Of a DNA stretch of 64,000 nucleotides, positions 25,597 through 37,740 are shown piece by piece. The stretch's first letter is position 1; every line of letters starts with the position of its first letter. Origin of the DNA: Trematomus loennbergii (taxonomy: Eukaryota; Chordata; Actinopteri; Perciformes; Nototheniidae); NCBI GenBank assembly GCA_012861695.1, contig JAAOOA010000033.1, positions 12,928,434 to 12,992,433 on the forward strand, given 5' to 3'. The notes beneath the pieces were generated by a model. It did not search any database, was not told the origin of the DNA, and saw only the letters and a list, made by a program, of their open reading frames with translations. Position numbers and translations under genes: made by a program.

Positions 25597-26346
25597 TTAA
25601 ATGTGCGCAGTCTGTTACCTAAGTTAGATTTTGTCCGCATTTGGGCGAGCTCGACTGATGCTGATATCATTGTCTTATCAGAAACGTGGCTAGATAAATC
25701 TATTTTGGCCTCTGACATCTACTTAAATGGTTATAGTGTATATCGTACCGACCGTCCTAAAAAAGGTGGTGGCGTTGCCATTTATGTGAAAAATAAGTTT
25801 TGTGTAACCAAGATGGTTTCCAAATCTATTAGTAAACAACTAGAATTTTTAGCCTTAAATATTGAAGTAGCAAAGGGTCAACAGCTCATGGTGGTGGGCT
25901 GCTACAGACCCCCCTCAGCTGTCAAGGACTCTTTATCTTCATTGGCAAAACTTTTATCTCAACTTGACTACAAGGAAATAGTGCTGCTTGGTGATTTTAA
26001 TTGGGACTGGTTAACTTCTGTGTCAGAGGATTTTAAAAACCTTTGTATCTCTCTGAATGTTACTCAGATTATAGACAGTCCTACTCGCCCTAACATTAAG
26101 TCCCCAAATAAATCCTCCTTAATTGATCTCATTTTAACTAATGTTCCCCATAAATACTTATCTGTGGGAGTATTTGCAAATGATCTGAGTGATCACTGTG
26201 TTGTAGCCACAATTAGGGACACAAAAGTCCAAAAGGTTAAACCTCGCATTATCAGTAAGAGAGACAAAAAACATTTTGTGGAGCAGGGTTTTGTCATGAT
26301 CTGTTTGATTTTGATTGGGGTAAAATCGATCTGTGTGCTGATGTAG
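25597..26346 (+). pseudogene. LINE APE-type endonuclease domain
   Basis: From LNVRSLLPKLDFV the frame runs through the endonuclease landmarks: IIVLSETWLD (catalytic E), GGGVAIYVKN, VVGCYRPPS (Y-R-P-P), LLGDFNWDW (catalytic GDFN), SLIDLILTN and the SDHCVVA terminal box (S-D-H), over about 220 residues. This enzyme nicks genomic DNA to start target-primed integration. The frame is lost near 26293, where one base is missing compared with the copy at 7660 (GTACATGAT there, GTCATGAT here). The N-terminal part was separated by the MITE insertion at the TTAA. Confidence 0.9.
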
Positions 26347-26378
26347 AAACTGCATGGTCTTATTTTTATCTTGGTTTT

Positions 26379-26648
26379 ATGGAAATTATAGATAGACATG
26401 CACCCCTGCGTAAATTTAGAGTGAAGGGACGAGACAACCCTTGGTTTTCTGCTGACTTATCTAGTCTCCTACATGAGAGAAACAAGGCCTGGGCAAAGGC
26501 TAGGAAATCAGGCTCAGAGGTAGAATGGCTACGCTTTAGGCAGCTAAGAAATAGCTTCACATCACAAATAAAAAGTGCTAAGTCTAAGTATTATCTGTCA
26601 GTTACCACAAAGAACCTGAATAATCCTGGAAAATTTGGAAAGCCATAA
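26379..26648 (+). pseudogene. LINE linker region, second copy
   Basis: The frame MEIIDRHAPLRKFRVKG through LNNPGKFGKP is the counterpart of 7750-8030. A one-base deletion near 26632 (AAAATTTGG versus ACATTTTGG in the other copy) shifts the frame into a stop. Downstream similarity to the first copy continues to about 26865, where this copy jumps straight to the C-terminal region. Confidence 0.85.
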
Positions 26649-26864
26649 AATCGATATCCACCGGTGATATCCGTAATGAGCTACCTCCGTGCATTACCAC
26701 AGCATCTGGCACTATATCGGACAGGGCCACTATGTTAAATTGTTTTAATGAGCATTTTGTGTCCTGTGGCTCTCTGTTTGATTCTGTGACTAACTCTGCT
26801 TCTGTGAACACCACAGTCTGTGACTCTGAAAAACGTGTTTTGGAAAACCCTTTTAGTTTAGTTA

Positions 26865-27458
26865 ACAGAGCCTGTTTTAGATATTTTAACTACACAAGGA
26901 ATAAAACTTGAAGTGGTTGCCTGTTACAAATACCTTGGTATCTGGCTTGATGATTGTCTCACTTTTAAACGTCATGTCAATAACCTGCTTAAAAAACTGA
27001 GGGTTAGGCTAGGTTTCTTCTACAGGAACAAGTCCTGTTTCTCGCTCGAGGCCAGAAAAAGGCTAGTCTCTGTGACCTTTTTACCTGTGCTGGACTATGG
27101 TGATCTGATTTATATGAATGCACCTGCCAATTGCCTGGTCAAGTTAGATGCTGCGTATCACAGTGCACTGAGATTTGTGACAAACTGTAAAGCATTAACC
27201 CATCACTGTACCCTATATGCAAGGGCTGGTCTGCCTTCACTAACTGTACGGAGGCTCAGTCACTGGTACATTTTTATATACAAAGCCATGTTAGGGAAAC
27301 TTCCATCCTACATCTGCTCCCTGATCTCACGGCGAATTGTAAGTGGCTACTGCCTGAGATCGCATGCTGTGGTTTTATTAAATGTGCCAACTGCTAGGAC
27401 TGTCTTAGGGAAAATAGCATTTAGATGCGCAGCTCCACTGTCCTGGAATAGTCTGTAA
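26865..27458 (+). pseudogene. LINE C-terminal region after an RT deletion
   Basis: The frame from about 26913 contains VACYKYLGIWLDDCLTFKRH, LEARKRLVSVTFLPVLDYGD and LTVRRLSHWYIFIYKAMLGK, the conserved post-RT region of L2/CR1/jockey-type proteins. The upstream junction at about 26865 joins the pre-RT linker directly to this region, so the YRPIS, A, B and YADD motifs are absent. It ends at TAA in LSWNSL*. Confidence 0.85.
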
Positions 27459-27724
27459 TTAAAATGGAAACTGAGCAATCTGGTCCCACTAAATGTTTTT
27501 AAAGCTCGGTTGGATGCTACTGAATGCTGTTGGTACCTGTGCATGTGGATAGTTATGTAAATTGTAATCCCTGTAATGCTACTGTATGATGTCCTTTTGT
27601 TGCTCTGTTTATGTTTTTAATGTTTCATGTGGAACCTACTTGAGCAGGTCTCCCTTGAAAAAGAGATCAATGATCTCAATGGGATACAACCTGGATAAAT
27701 AAAGGTTTGAAATGAAATGAAATT

Positions 27725-28383
27725 GTACGTGCTAGATAACCGGCATTTTTACCGGTAAACTTAGTCGATATGAGTTAAAGTTAATGAGGTTTGTTTCACT
27801 TGTGAGACTGCAGATAAAGGTCTAGGCCCTTTCATAGCAGCTATTTTTTAAATGTCATTGTCAGGTAAACAAAAATAAAAAAAATTGAATACCCTTTAAG
27901 GGTATTGTTCATGATGGATTACCGGATTGGCTATAACACAAATGATAGAATGGGACCATAACTTATATTTATCTATTCAACCTGTATTTACCCTGCATCA
28001 AAACAATTGCTGCTGTGAAACTGGGATACAGTAGTTATAATCTTATTGCCCTGTCACTACTGAGAAACAAATAGCAAACAGTTTCAGCATTCGGGCTAAC
28101 GGTCTGAGGCTATAGAAGATAAGGGACCACTGAAACTTTAATGAATGCATGGTATAACACGCAGCACCATCTTGTTTAGTGCTCGGACATAGTTTCATCA
28201 GGTTGAGAATAAATCACACAGACACAAAGCCATTCGAGGTCAGGGCAGGTGAGGGAGGAAGTAAGACTGAAACTTTGCTTTTAACAACCTCACACCGTCT
28301 GAGCTGATGCACCAAACACTAAGCTGTGAACACACTCCTGGTGAAACACGCAACACAGGCGCGGCTCACACCTTCACTGCCTC
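27725..28383. other. Non-coding stretch, nothing recognised
   Basis: Between the LINE tail and the GGCCCCGG MITE there is no exon, RNA gene or transposon end that I recognise. Confidence 0.45.
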
Positions 28384-28386
28384 TGA

Positions 28387-29223
28387 GGCCCCGGCCCCAC
28401 GAGGACGCATACGGTAGTTTCCGTTACAGTTTTCTGTCATATAGACCGTTCGGCCACACTAGGACGACAGAATATGGCAGTAAACGACTACGGTAACGAT
28501 AACGGGTCCCGAGGTGGATAGAACGGCATACGCAACGCTCTGGGGGTCCAACGGCTCCGTTATTACGCCCTATACGATCATTTTCTGATAATGATGACGC
28601 AATAGCCCCACCTCTCCCCACTTCTCTTGCTCACCTCCGCGTACCCCGCGTCATTGCTGATGTGTTTCGCCAACAATCGTCAACAACAATGGCGGATGGC
28701 AGCGTTGCTATCGTGCTCCAGACGCTACTGACCATGCTACAGTTCTTTGTGCAACATCAACAGCAGCTCCTCCATCATTTTGTCCGGAAGATTTAAACTT
28801 TAACGGACATGTTGACCGGCGGAAAAAAATCTAAATGAATCTGATCTGCCGCACGGTCCCCTCGTCCCTTGGAAGAGCGGAGAGGTGGGTGTTTTTCATC
28901 TGCTGGTGGACTACCGGAGAGATCTACAGCAGGAGCAAACGCTTGCCTCGGGGAGGGAGAAAAAGAGCCAGAGCGTCCACAGCGGAGAATAAACAGAAGG
29001 GCAACCATGGCAACCATGCACGGGAAGTCTTCTTTGCTGCTTTTGTGGCAGAGTACAGCGCCACTTACAGGCCTGGCATATGTACTACAGCGTCTCCAGC
29101 GCTTTCGAGCGGTCTCGTGTGAACGCACACTTTCCGGTGTCTATTGCGTGTGGACGGAAGCCTTTTTGCTATTTTTGCGTTTGCGTATGCGTTTACTGTA
29201 TGTGTCCTCGTGGGGCCGGGGCC
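28387..29223. mobile_element. MITE with GGCCCCGG ends, 837 bp (Harbinger-like?)
   Basis: Perfect 20-bp inverted repeats GGCCCCGGCCCCACGAGGAC (28387-28406) and complement (29204-29223) are flanked by a 3-bp TGA at 28384-28386 and 29224-29226. A second copy at 57859-58864 is flanked by TAA. The 3-bp duplication suggests PIF/Harbinger, though TGA is unusual for it. The internal part from about 28785 to 29110 (GTCCGGAAGATTTAAACTTT through CATATGTACTACAGCGTC) is shared with the TTAA MITE at 62497-63485. Confidence 0.8.
28689..28796 (+). pseudogene. 35-codon open frame in the MITE, possible transposase N-terminus remnant
   Basis: ATG at 28689 opens MADGSVAIVLQTLLTMLQFF followed by a glutamine/leucine-rich end and TAA at 28794-28796. 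The sequence is largely preserved in the second MITE copy (58090-58165), but there the frame has no ATG. A short hydrophobic leucine-rich start resembles the N-termini of Harbinger transposases, so this may be a leftover of the autonomous parent. It could equally be a chance frame. Confidence 0.3.
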
Positions 29224-29226
29224 TGA

Positions 29227-31318
29227 GACTCCAACACAAAGTGACTGAATACATTGATGAAAGAACAAAGGGGAAGAGACAGAAGCTCATTTGGACTAGT
29301 TATGTTTGATATTGGTGAAGCTGTGCCTCTGGCTTCGCAGGCAAGAAAACCTCAACAAAATGAGCGCAGAGCAACACATGTAATCTGGGAGATGATGCTT
29401 TTAAAAGCCAGCACTGTCTGGTTGATGCAGCAACACACACTCAGAATGAAACACAACAGCACAGCGAGGCGGCTACAGCTCCCCCGGGAGTGATGGACAG
29501 GAAAAAACAGCATTGAGTTGTAGTTGTTAGGCAACTGAAGGTCAGTCGCACTTTGCTTTTATGTGTCCATCAGGGCAGAAAACTGCTTCTGCACCATCCT
29601 CTGATCTGCTGATCAACAGTAGGTACATGTACACTCTATTATGTCTGTGACATACACATTCCTTTCATCATTAATCCCATTAAAGAACTCTTTCATAGTG
29701 TGTTATGCTGTGATTGCTGTGGCAGCATGAATCAATAAAAAAAGAAAGCTCTATAGGCTACTAGCTTTAAGTGGTAGTGTATAGACACATGCATTGTCTT
29801 ATTTGAGGCAAAGTGAAAGGGCTGCAATATGAAAAAAAAAAATCCAGACTATTCTTTATAAGGAATATAGAAAGCTTGTTTTATTTCAGTACATGTACAA
29901 CACACTGCAACTCTGGTTAAAGGAGTCTGCCGGTAGTTCAGACTCAATAGTGACATGCTGTCTTGTAAGACTTTCTGCTGCAGCTTGAGCATATCAAGGT
30001 TTACAAAACCCAACTTCATTAAATCTAGGATATTACAAACCTTTTAAACAACAAGCTTTTTTATTCGTAGAGTGCCTTTTCATCATGATGCCTTTTTTTC
30101 TCAGACAGCTCACAATGGTTTGGTGAAATGGCTGTAGTGCTAGTGTAAGGCTCTGGTGGATTGCCTTTTACTCTCCAACACAACAAGCCATGTCTGTTCT
30201 TAGAGAGGACATATTTGCACCCAGTGGTTGTCTTTTTGTTATTTAGCCTTTGCAGAAAAAGGAAGAAGCTGTTCCATCTATTCTGGACTGTACTTCTAAA
30301 TAAGCTCCAACTGTGACATGCCTGTGTTTTTCTGCACGGCACAGAGCTTTTTTTGGCTTTGGAATTGAAATGTGCCACAATGTTGTAAGCCTGTGTTCAG
30401 ATATTTACCAGCCCTGGGATTCAAGGTTCAGAATATGAGAAAAAGAGCAAAAATGCTTGAGATTCAGTATAAGGCTCCTCATATTTGATCATTTCACCTT
30501 TTGTTGTTACTTCCTAATCTGCCATTATTTATTTTGTATTAGCTTCAGCTAAATAAGCAGCTGTGTGAGTCAGTTCAAAAAGAGGATTTGAACAAGGACT
30601 CCATTGTTTATTGTGAAATGTGTCACATTTGTATTTACATTGAAATGATCACACAACATACTGTATATGTAATCCTTAGTGAATAAATCAGCTGAGGTCA
30701 CTGGCTGCTAAGTAACATGTGTTGCATTCATTGAAAATGCACAGATCACTTTTTCATAGCGTGCATGCAAGGTCTAAACTGACAGTGCCTGATATGTTTG
30801 TCTCTCAAATGTATATTATCTGTCATCATGATAATATTGTGAAGCATGTTGTTAAGTCTGACAATGGATGGAGTAAAACGTCTGTATGACTGCACAGTTG
30901 AACCACAATTCCCCTAGATTACTCCAGATGGTTTCAGATTTTTCATTGAAAAGCTCCAGACACTGCAGATGTGAAAGCACCTTCAATCTCCAGTGAAAGG
31001 GATTAGAACAGTCAGACACACAAAGAACAACACATCTGCTCATTGAAAAGGCCTGCGTATTGTTGGGATCTGTTCTGCTTTCAATCTCATTTTCCCTTAT
31101 TGATTCAGAGACTGGTGGTTTTTGTTATCAAATCATTTTCTGTAGCACAGAAAGTCTGTAGCTCTGATTTGAAAATAGGACAACACTTTCCACAAAAACA
31201 CTATTAACGAGCCGTGTGAGGGCTTAAAAAAATAAAGGAATACATTTCTGGTTACATTTTCAATTACACGGTTTCACATCAACTGGGGATTGCACTGAAA
31301 AACCTATTCAGGTCAAAT
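29227..31318. other. 2 kb non-coding, nothing recognised
   Basis: No exon, RNA gene or transposon termini were recognised. The open frame at 30061-30378 (minus strand) has no recognisable domain. Confidence 0.45.

Positions 31319-31319
<1 letters not shown>

Positions 31320-31411
<92 letters not shown>
31320..31411. repeat. (CA)n microsatellite
   Basis: About 92 bp of CA dinucleotides with a single AA interruption near 31370. Confidence 0.97.
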
Positions 31412-31413
<2 letters not shown>

Positions 31414-31786
31414 TTTACTGTAACAAGTATGGGTAAAGCTCACATGACGTCATCAGAGTGACAGATACACAGTTCTGAAGGTCGATATTCTCATCTAAAA
31501 GCCACTACATTACTATTTTCCAAGATGGATTATACAGTAGCCTGTCGCGAGGACATACAACTGCATTTCCTCTGCAAAGTTGTATTGTTGGTACAAACAC
31601 ATTTTCATATTTGTTTTCGTTAAGAATGGGTCTTGGGTGAGGTTGAGGAGCATTGTCAATGTCACAATCAGCACCACGGACAGCGATTCCCTCCCCCAAC
31701 AGATGCAGGCCGTTCAATTCATTGTCTATGAACAGACATTGATGACATCATAACTTTTAGAATGACTTCTTTGGTATCTTTTAGCT
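31412..31786. other. Non-coding stretch, nothing recognised
   Basis: Unique-looking sequence between the microsatellite and the TTAA MITE; no gene or RNA recognised. Confidence 0.4.
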
Positions 31787-31790
31787 TTAA

Positions 31791-32458
31791 AGATCTCCTA
31801 TCAGGCTATTTTTAGGCATATATTATGGGTCTCAGATATATAAAAAACATGTCTATGATGGGTTTTGCTCAAAATACCAAACACATCATGCATTTTAGAC
31901 ATCCCTCATATCCCTCTATTTCAGCCCTGTTAGAGAACTGCAGGTTCGGGGTCCTTGATTTAAGACAAAAGAAAAGAGGAGGGGGAGCTCAGAATTCTAC
32001 GGAGATACAGCTAAATGCTGCCGTGATTAAACCCCATATCATGTTCCAAACCACATCAAGGATTATTTCTGAAACAGTATGGAGCTCCAATGCTTTTTCT
32101 CTTGCGGGTTTACTACAAGGTGAGTTCCTTTTTTTATTTCCTGCTTTTTTACATATACTCTCTCCAGTACAGGTTAGCTCTGAGTGTTAGCGATGCTTGC
32201 TAATGTAAACAAAGACCATATTAAGTCCAAAACAGTCACGTATTGTGTCTGATAGCAACGATTCTGATAGGGCCGTGGGCGTAAAGCCAGCCCACATTTC
32301 CGATATTACGTCATATCAGCTCCGTTGTACCCCCATTTTTAGAGATTTTGGTACTGAGGAAAAGAGAGAGGGTTTTATTTTCTGACATTTTGTGAGTTCC
32401 CTGACACACCGGGGACACTAAATACATTAAAGAGTGCATTTTGCATTATAGGAGACCT
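31791..32458 (+). mobile_element. TTAA-flanked MITE, 668 bp
   Basis: Bounded by TTAA at 31787-31790 and 32459-32462. The ends AGATCTCCTATCAGGC and (reversed) AGGTCTCCTATAATGC are terminal inverted repeats. The element is the same family as 20126-20727 (opposite orientation) and 51155 onward (same orientation). The right half has the CACCGGGGACAC and GTGAGTTCCCTGACAC blocks common to all TTAA MITEs in this window. It has no coding capacity. Confidence 0.85.
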
Positions 32459-32462
32459 TTAA

Positions 32463-33732
32463 GAGAGAGCACCTTACTGTATGTTAGCAGATATTATTCA
32501 AAATAACGAGTCAATGGAATATAAATCTTTTTGTACTTGCAACATACAAAGGTGCATTTTGCAAGGACAAGTTTTACTCAGAGCTTATTTTAATGATCTG
32601 CTTTTTCTGGGAACGTATTTATACTTTTACATGAGAAACACATTCCAGTAATATTTTGTTTCTTTTCATGAACACACAAAGGCGCTTTCACCAAGGGGAG
32701 TATACTCCTCTTACTTTGCTCCTTTGAGGATTGTGTGAGGAGAAAGCAGCTCACGTGTCCTTTATTACACGTCTGTTTGAAGGTGCCTTTCATTATCCCC
32801 CCTCTGGGAAAACGCATGAAAATAAATATGATATGTTCTCATACAAAGAACAGAATTGGATGTGCTGATAAATTACATGTGAAGAGAAGAGAACGTGTTG
32901 TCTGCATACAGGCACTGTATTCAATCAATCAATGTCATTTTAGCCTGCATTTTTATAAATTCTGCGAGGATCTGGTGAAGTGTCATTTGTCTTCATATGC
33001 ACCTTTTCTCCTCTAGAAATAACAATAACCCCTGTGTTCTGTTAAACATTTGAAGCATCTTACGCCAGGTTGCTTTTCCGATCACAGGTGTGTTTTCATT
33101 TAATTACTGGTGAACTCTAGACAAATACATTTGGCCGTAAGGTAACAGATGGTTCCTGGTGCAGGGCGACTGAAGGGAATTACTGCGTTTGGCACAACAT
33201 AATGTTAAAATCCCCAGTGATGTGACAGCCGGTAACAACGTGTGATCTTTCGGGAAAAGAAAAGTGATGTGCTTTTCTTGTCAATATATGTAAAGTCATG
33301 TTCATATCTTTAGGATTCACACCTTTTCCGTATAGTAAGAATAGTATAGTAATATAGTAGTGTAGTAATGTCTAGCAAGTGTATTTTACATCAAGATTTC
33401 CCTTTAACAGATCATATGTATGGGGGAAAAACGTGTTTATCATGACCACGAATGCAGGTTGTCAGCCCTTTTCCAGTTGTAGGATATGGAATAGTAAACA
33501 GGGAAACAGATTTCCTGTCCTTCCTTGTACAGCTAAATTGAAAACTGCGCTGTAGAAAAAGGTAAACACAAATTGCAGATACATTCAGTGCTAATGCCCA
33601 AAAAATGCTGCTTTAAGAGGTCACTTTCTCTTCATCAATCTAGCCATCACTAGCATATCGGCAAGACATATTTGTAGAACATGCAGTAAAATAAACTCTT
33701 GCTCTTTTTACATAACATTTATTTTCATTTCT
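32463..33732. other. Non-coding stretch, nothing recognised
   Basis: No gene or transposon ends recognised. A short ATAGTA/TAGTA low-complexity patch lies near 33335-33372. Confidence 0.4.
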
Positions 33733-34214
33733 ATAAGGTTCCCTATGATACTCTTTTTGAACAATATGTTATAGGTCTCAGATATATACAAAACATGTCT
33801 GTGGCGGAAATCCCTAACAGTTCATGCATTGTAGCATGCCATAAACCTCTTTGTTTCAGCCCTGTTTCAAAAGTGCTGATTCTGTGTATGTAGCTTTAAA
33901 TACAAAATAACTGCTAAACTCCACGCCCCTCTGAGGAAATGTTTGGTTTAAAAAACACAATGGGGCTTTAGGAGGAGATTCAGGTGATAAGGTGGGCGGG
34001 TGGTGACCTCGATTGGTTAGAGGCTAATGGTTGCACAACCAAAAAACGGGGCCAAATCTGATCAGCTCATTTTCAGACAGGTTTTTAAATAAGTGGATCA
34101 GGAGCAAAAGAGAGATAATCTTTCTCCCTGAAGCTTTCTGGGTCTCTAAACACAATATACAAACATATTTATTTATAAAAAGACATGAACAAGTGGATTT
34201 CTCATAGGTGATCT
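33733..34214 (+). mobile_element. Diverged TTAA MITE
   Basis: The right end ATAGGTGATC precedes TTAA at 34215-34218; the left end AAGGTTCCCTATGATAC is recognisable near 33735 with a decayed flank. The internal GTCTCAGATATATACAAAACATGTCTGT block matches 31830-31855. This copy is older and more diverged than the others. Confidence 0.65.
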
Positions 34215-34430
34215 TTAAGGTCATTGGCAACTGGCAAGCTTAGTCAGGGCCGAAGTGCCTTGCTCCTCCCCCCCCCCCCATTTTCTTTCCAGGCACAACA
34301 TCACATTTGATGATGCCATGTATTATATTTTCTGTAGTCTTACTTTTAATTCCATGAATACGCTTTAATATGTTGTCAACCTCCTTTTAGAGGATATTTC
34401 ATTCTGACAAAACATTTCATCATCCATTAG

Positions 34431-34590
34431 GCTTGGCAAGGCAAGCTTATTTATATAGCACCTTTCAACACAAGGCAATTCAAAGTGCTTTACACAAATG
34501 AAAGATATTAAGAGCATTAAGAAACATATTATAAAAGGGCATTTAAAAACACTCATTTAAAAGCAAAGATAATAAAACATTTATAACAAG
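34431..34590. repeat. Common teleost interspersed repeat fragment
   Basis: GGCAAGGCAAGCTTATTTATATAGCACC followed by AAGGCAATTCAAAGTGCTTTAC is a sequence seen many times over in teleost genomes (known from general familiarity, not searched here). Its class is not assigned. Confidence 0.55.
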
Positions 34591-37500
34591 TACATGAATC
34601 AAAATGACAGTGCAGTGTGAGATACACACATCTGAAATGTTTAGGTTTGACTCTCAATCGTTGCTAACTTTTTAGCAGCAATAGTTTTCTTTGACCTCAC
34701 TTTCTTTCTACTTTCTTTTTTAACTTATCCTTTAGTTATTTCAAGTTTTTCATGCTAAACGGATCCCCCTTTGGAAAATTCTAATCTGCAACCCAATATT
34801 CCGAAAATTCAACGGATCCTGGCCATATTTGTGTCGCACATAACATGTATTTGCTCCCAGACATTCATGTGGCTTGCTAGTTTTGGACCCCATCTGTAGT
34901 CAAAAAGTCACCACTCAAGGTCCTTTCAGTATTTCTACTAATGACTTGAGCATACAATAGTGACTTTTGACATTACTCAGTAATTTTTTTGCAACTGTTA
35001 TTGTGTTAAGATCTATATAATAATCTAAGTGAAAGGAAACACAGGGAAACCAGGGAAAATAATGACTGTTGTTGTGTAATCTCAGGAGTTGAATGGAGGA
35101 TAATGGACAGTCTGGGTCATCCAATCTTCTGTGTTCAGGCCTGACCAGCAGCTGTGAGCCACAAAGGACAAGGAAACACAATGAAAAACACAGAATCCTA
35201 AATTACCATGATGGCTGTCCCTGTTCTGGAAAGCAGCTTATGCATCGATTTGGGAAGCGGCTGGCAGACTGACCCGAGCCACACAAATAGCTCCGACTGT
35301 GTGAGGCTTAAATGAGGGTGACATCGCAGCTGCCAGGATAAGATGTTTCATCACCTCTGAGGTTTTTCTGACTGTCTGAGGCTGAAAGAACACCAGCACT
35401 TTCATTGTAACCAAAGCATTTAAGGGTAATATGAAATGCCTGTTCTCAATAATGACATGTTCAATGTATTTAGCAATTTACCAAACGCATCTTTCACTTG
35501 CCTGAGGACTGATTTGGCCTTAAATTAAACACTTTTAGCACACAGGATGGAAACCGTAATTTCTGGCGTCTGCTCTTTGTATACAACCATACAAATTGCA
35601 AGCAGAACAAAAAGTACTTAATAAAAAAAGTAGTGCAACATAATACAGGCAAACAACAACAAAAAAACTCAATTTCTGTAAATCGTTTTTGTACAACTTA
35701 AACTGAATAATATACTTTCTAAGAATAAGATTAAGACGTTGAAATGTCAGTTTTTCTTTGTTTTTTTAATTCCCGTTCCTTATCCAAAAATAAAATTGCC
35801 ACATTTTAAAGAGCTTTTAAGGCCACAGATGTTTTGACCGTTTGGTCTTTGGACCTTTATCCCAAATTATAAAAATATTATTTTTATGTCAGTCCTGGTA
35901 TTTTAATCTTTTTTTATTTAATCTTTCCCTAATCATAAACATGTGTTAATACTAACACTAACTTTATTTGTTATGGAAGTCGTAATTGTTTGGAATAAAC
36001 TTGTTTGCTAGTAGTGCCATAGGTCAGGGAAAGACAAATATCACGGTTGAAAGAGACTAATATTACACTCTGTAATTTCTATTTACATATATTGTCAACA
36101 CAATTTTCTATAACAAAGTTGTACATAAGGATCTTTCATTCATACATTGTGAGTCATTTGTATTCCCAGTCTGTCCCTGGACACTAAAAGTAAAAAGTTA
36201 CCCGCCATTTAGTTCGACAGAAACTTTGAACTTTCTTCTTATTTTATCTCAAATTGAATCACTTTCTTAAATAGCACAAACCAAATGTAACATTTTTTCT
36301 AAAAGGGCTGACAGTGATGATGTGATTTTTTAAACAGATGTCAACGCTTCCTTTTTTTATCTCAGTTTCTCCTCTCTGTTTAGGAGGCGTTGACATTTGG
36401 AGGCGAAATCCATCACGATATCATTTCGAGACATCTGTTAGTATTCGTCTTTGATTTTCTCTCTTTCACTCTCTCCCACTCACTCCCGCATGAGAATCCA
36501 GAGCACAGTACGGCAATCCGTTAATTACACAGCTCCCAAAGTTCAATATTTCTGAGGCCATAACTACAAAGGAAAGAATGAAATGTATAAATAATGAATT
36601 TGGCATTCTCTGTGATTAAAGCTGAATATCAAACCAATCAGACAGTCGTGGCGGCAGCTATCTGATTATCGTTCCCAGACTTTTTCTCCGGCTGGAGTAA
36701 TGCTCACTTTCCTCAGCTTTCATGCTTAAAACATCAGGGAAAACAGAGAAGAAAAAAAGGAATACGCATGAAGTCATTGATATTCATGAGTTCATTTTAT
36801 TCACATTTCCCTCTGTGAGATAGTTCATATCGCGGCCTACTGTGTTTTCATGAAGGGGCGTCTCGAGTGAGGCTTGGGTTTTGCCCTGAGAGACCAAGAG
36901 ATGGCTTTGAACTGTTTGCACAGAAAGTGGCAAAACACCAAAACTCTTCCACACTCGTTCTGACTCACAAGGTCACGCGCACAATGCGGGTGTCAGTGTG
37001 GGCCTGCATCACTTGACTTAGATGAATAATAGATAGCAGCTCAATTTAAAACACTTTCTGTTTGCACTTCGGCACTTCATCGCCCCGGTCCTCCCACAGC
37101 ACATGCCTGTCTTTGTTTAGCTTGAAAAAAAACCATCTCAATTCAATAAATATAACTGGAGGCGATCCCCGTTTTATACCTTAACTCCTTCTTACCGCCT
37201 CCCTCTACTTCTCTCCCCACAGCAGTCCTATCCTTCATCACTCTCTGCTATTTCTCTTCTCTATCTGTTCCTCCCTCTCTCTTTCTCTCTTCCATGACTC
37301 AGAAAGTATTCACACTTATTCATGCAAAGTCTCACTTTAAAAACAAATCACACAGACTTTTTAAAGTTACATTACAATTAATTTGATTGATTATAGTGTA
37401 TTTGTGCCAAAACATATTTGTTGTCAGAAATGCTTCTTTCATATTTCATCATATCGATGACATCTCTAGTCCAGAAGAGTGTTAAAAACAAACTGAAAAC

Positions 37501-37614
37501 AATCATGTTCAATAGGAAGTAAAACGAAGCCATGTTGTTTTCATCAGCACTCTTCACTTAATTAATCTGATTACCAATGCTTTTGCTTTAAGACAATGAG
37601 GTCATTTTATACTG
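34591..37614. other. 3 kb AT-rich, repeat-poor; candidate regulatory region within
   Basis: No exon or transposon end is recognised. Within it, 36330-36740 combines a hairpin and homeodomain- and GATA-like sites and is listed separately as a candidate regulatory element. Confidence 0.45.
36330..36740. promoter_or_regulatory. Candidate conserved non-coding/enhancer element
   Basis: A 14-bp hairpin with one mismatch (36338-36351 with 36383-36396, core ATGTCAACGC) is followed by a TTAATTA homeodomain-type site at 36521, a CCAATCA box near 36635 and a CAGCTATCTGATTATCG cluster at 36655-36671 that combines GATA-like and homeodomain-like cores. The block lies in a repeat-poor stretch. This is only a suggestion from motif density; conservation was not tested. 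Confidence 0.25.
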
Positions 37615-37740
37615 TAAAGGGGCCCTATTATGCTCTCTGGGGTTCTCCCTTTCCTGTAGTGTGTTATAGGTGTTTGAGCATGTAAATGTTCTGCAAAGTC
37701 TAAAACTGAAGTCCACACCAGAAGGAGTTTCTCTTACCTA
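37615..37740. mobile_element. MITE fragment, GGGGCCCTATTATGC type
   Basis: AAAGGGGCCCTATTATGC followed by GTTCTCCCTTTCCTGTAGTG and a GTGTTATAGGTGTTTGAGCATG block is the familiar left end of a widespread fish DNA element. No opposite end is present. Confidence 0.5.
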
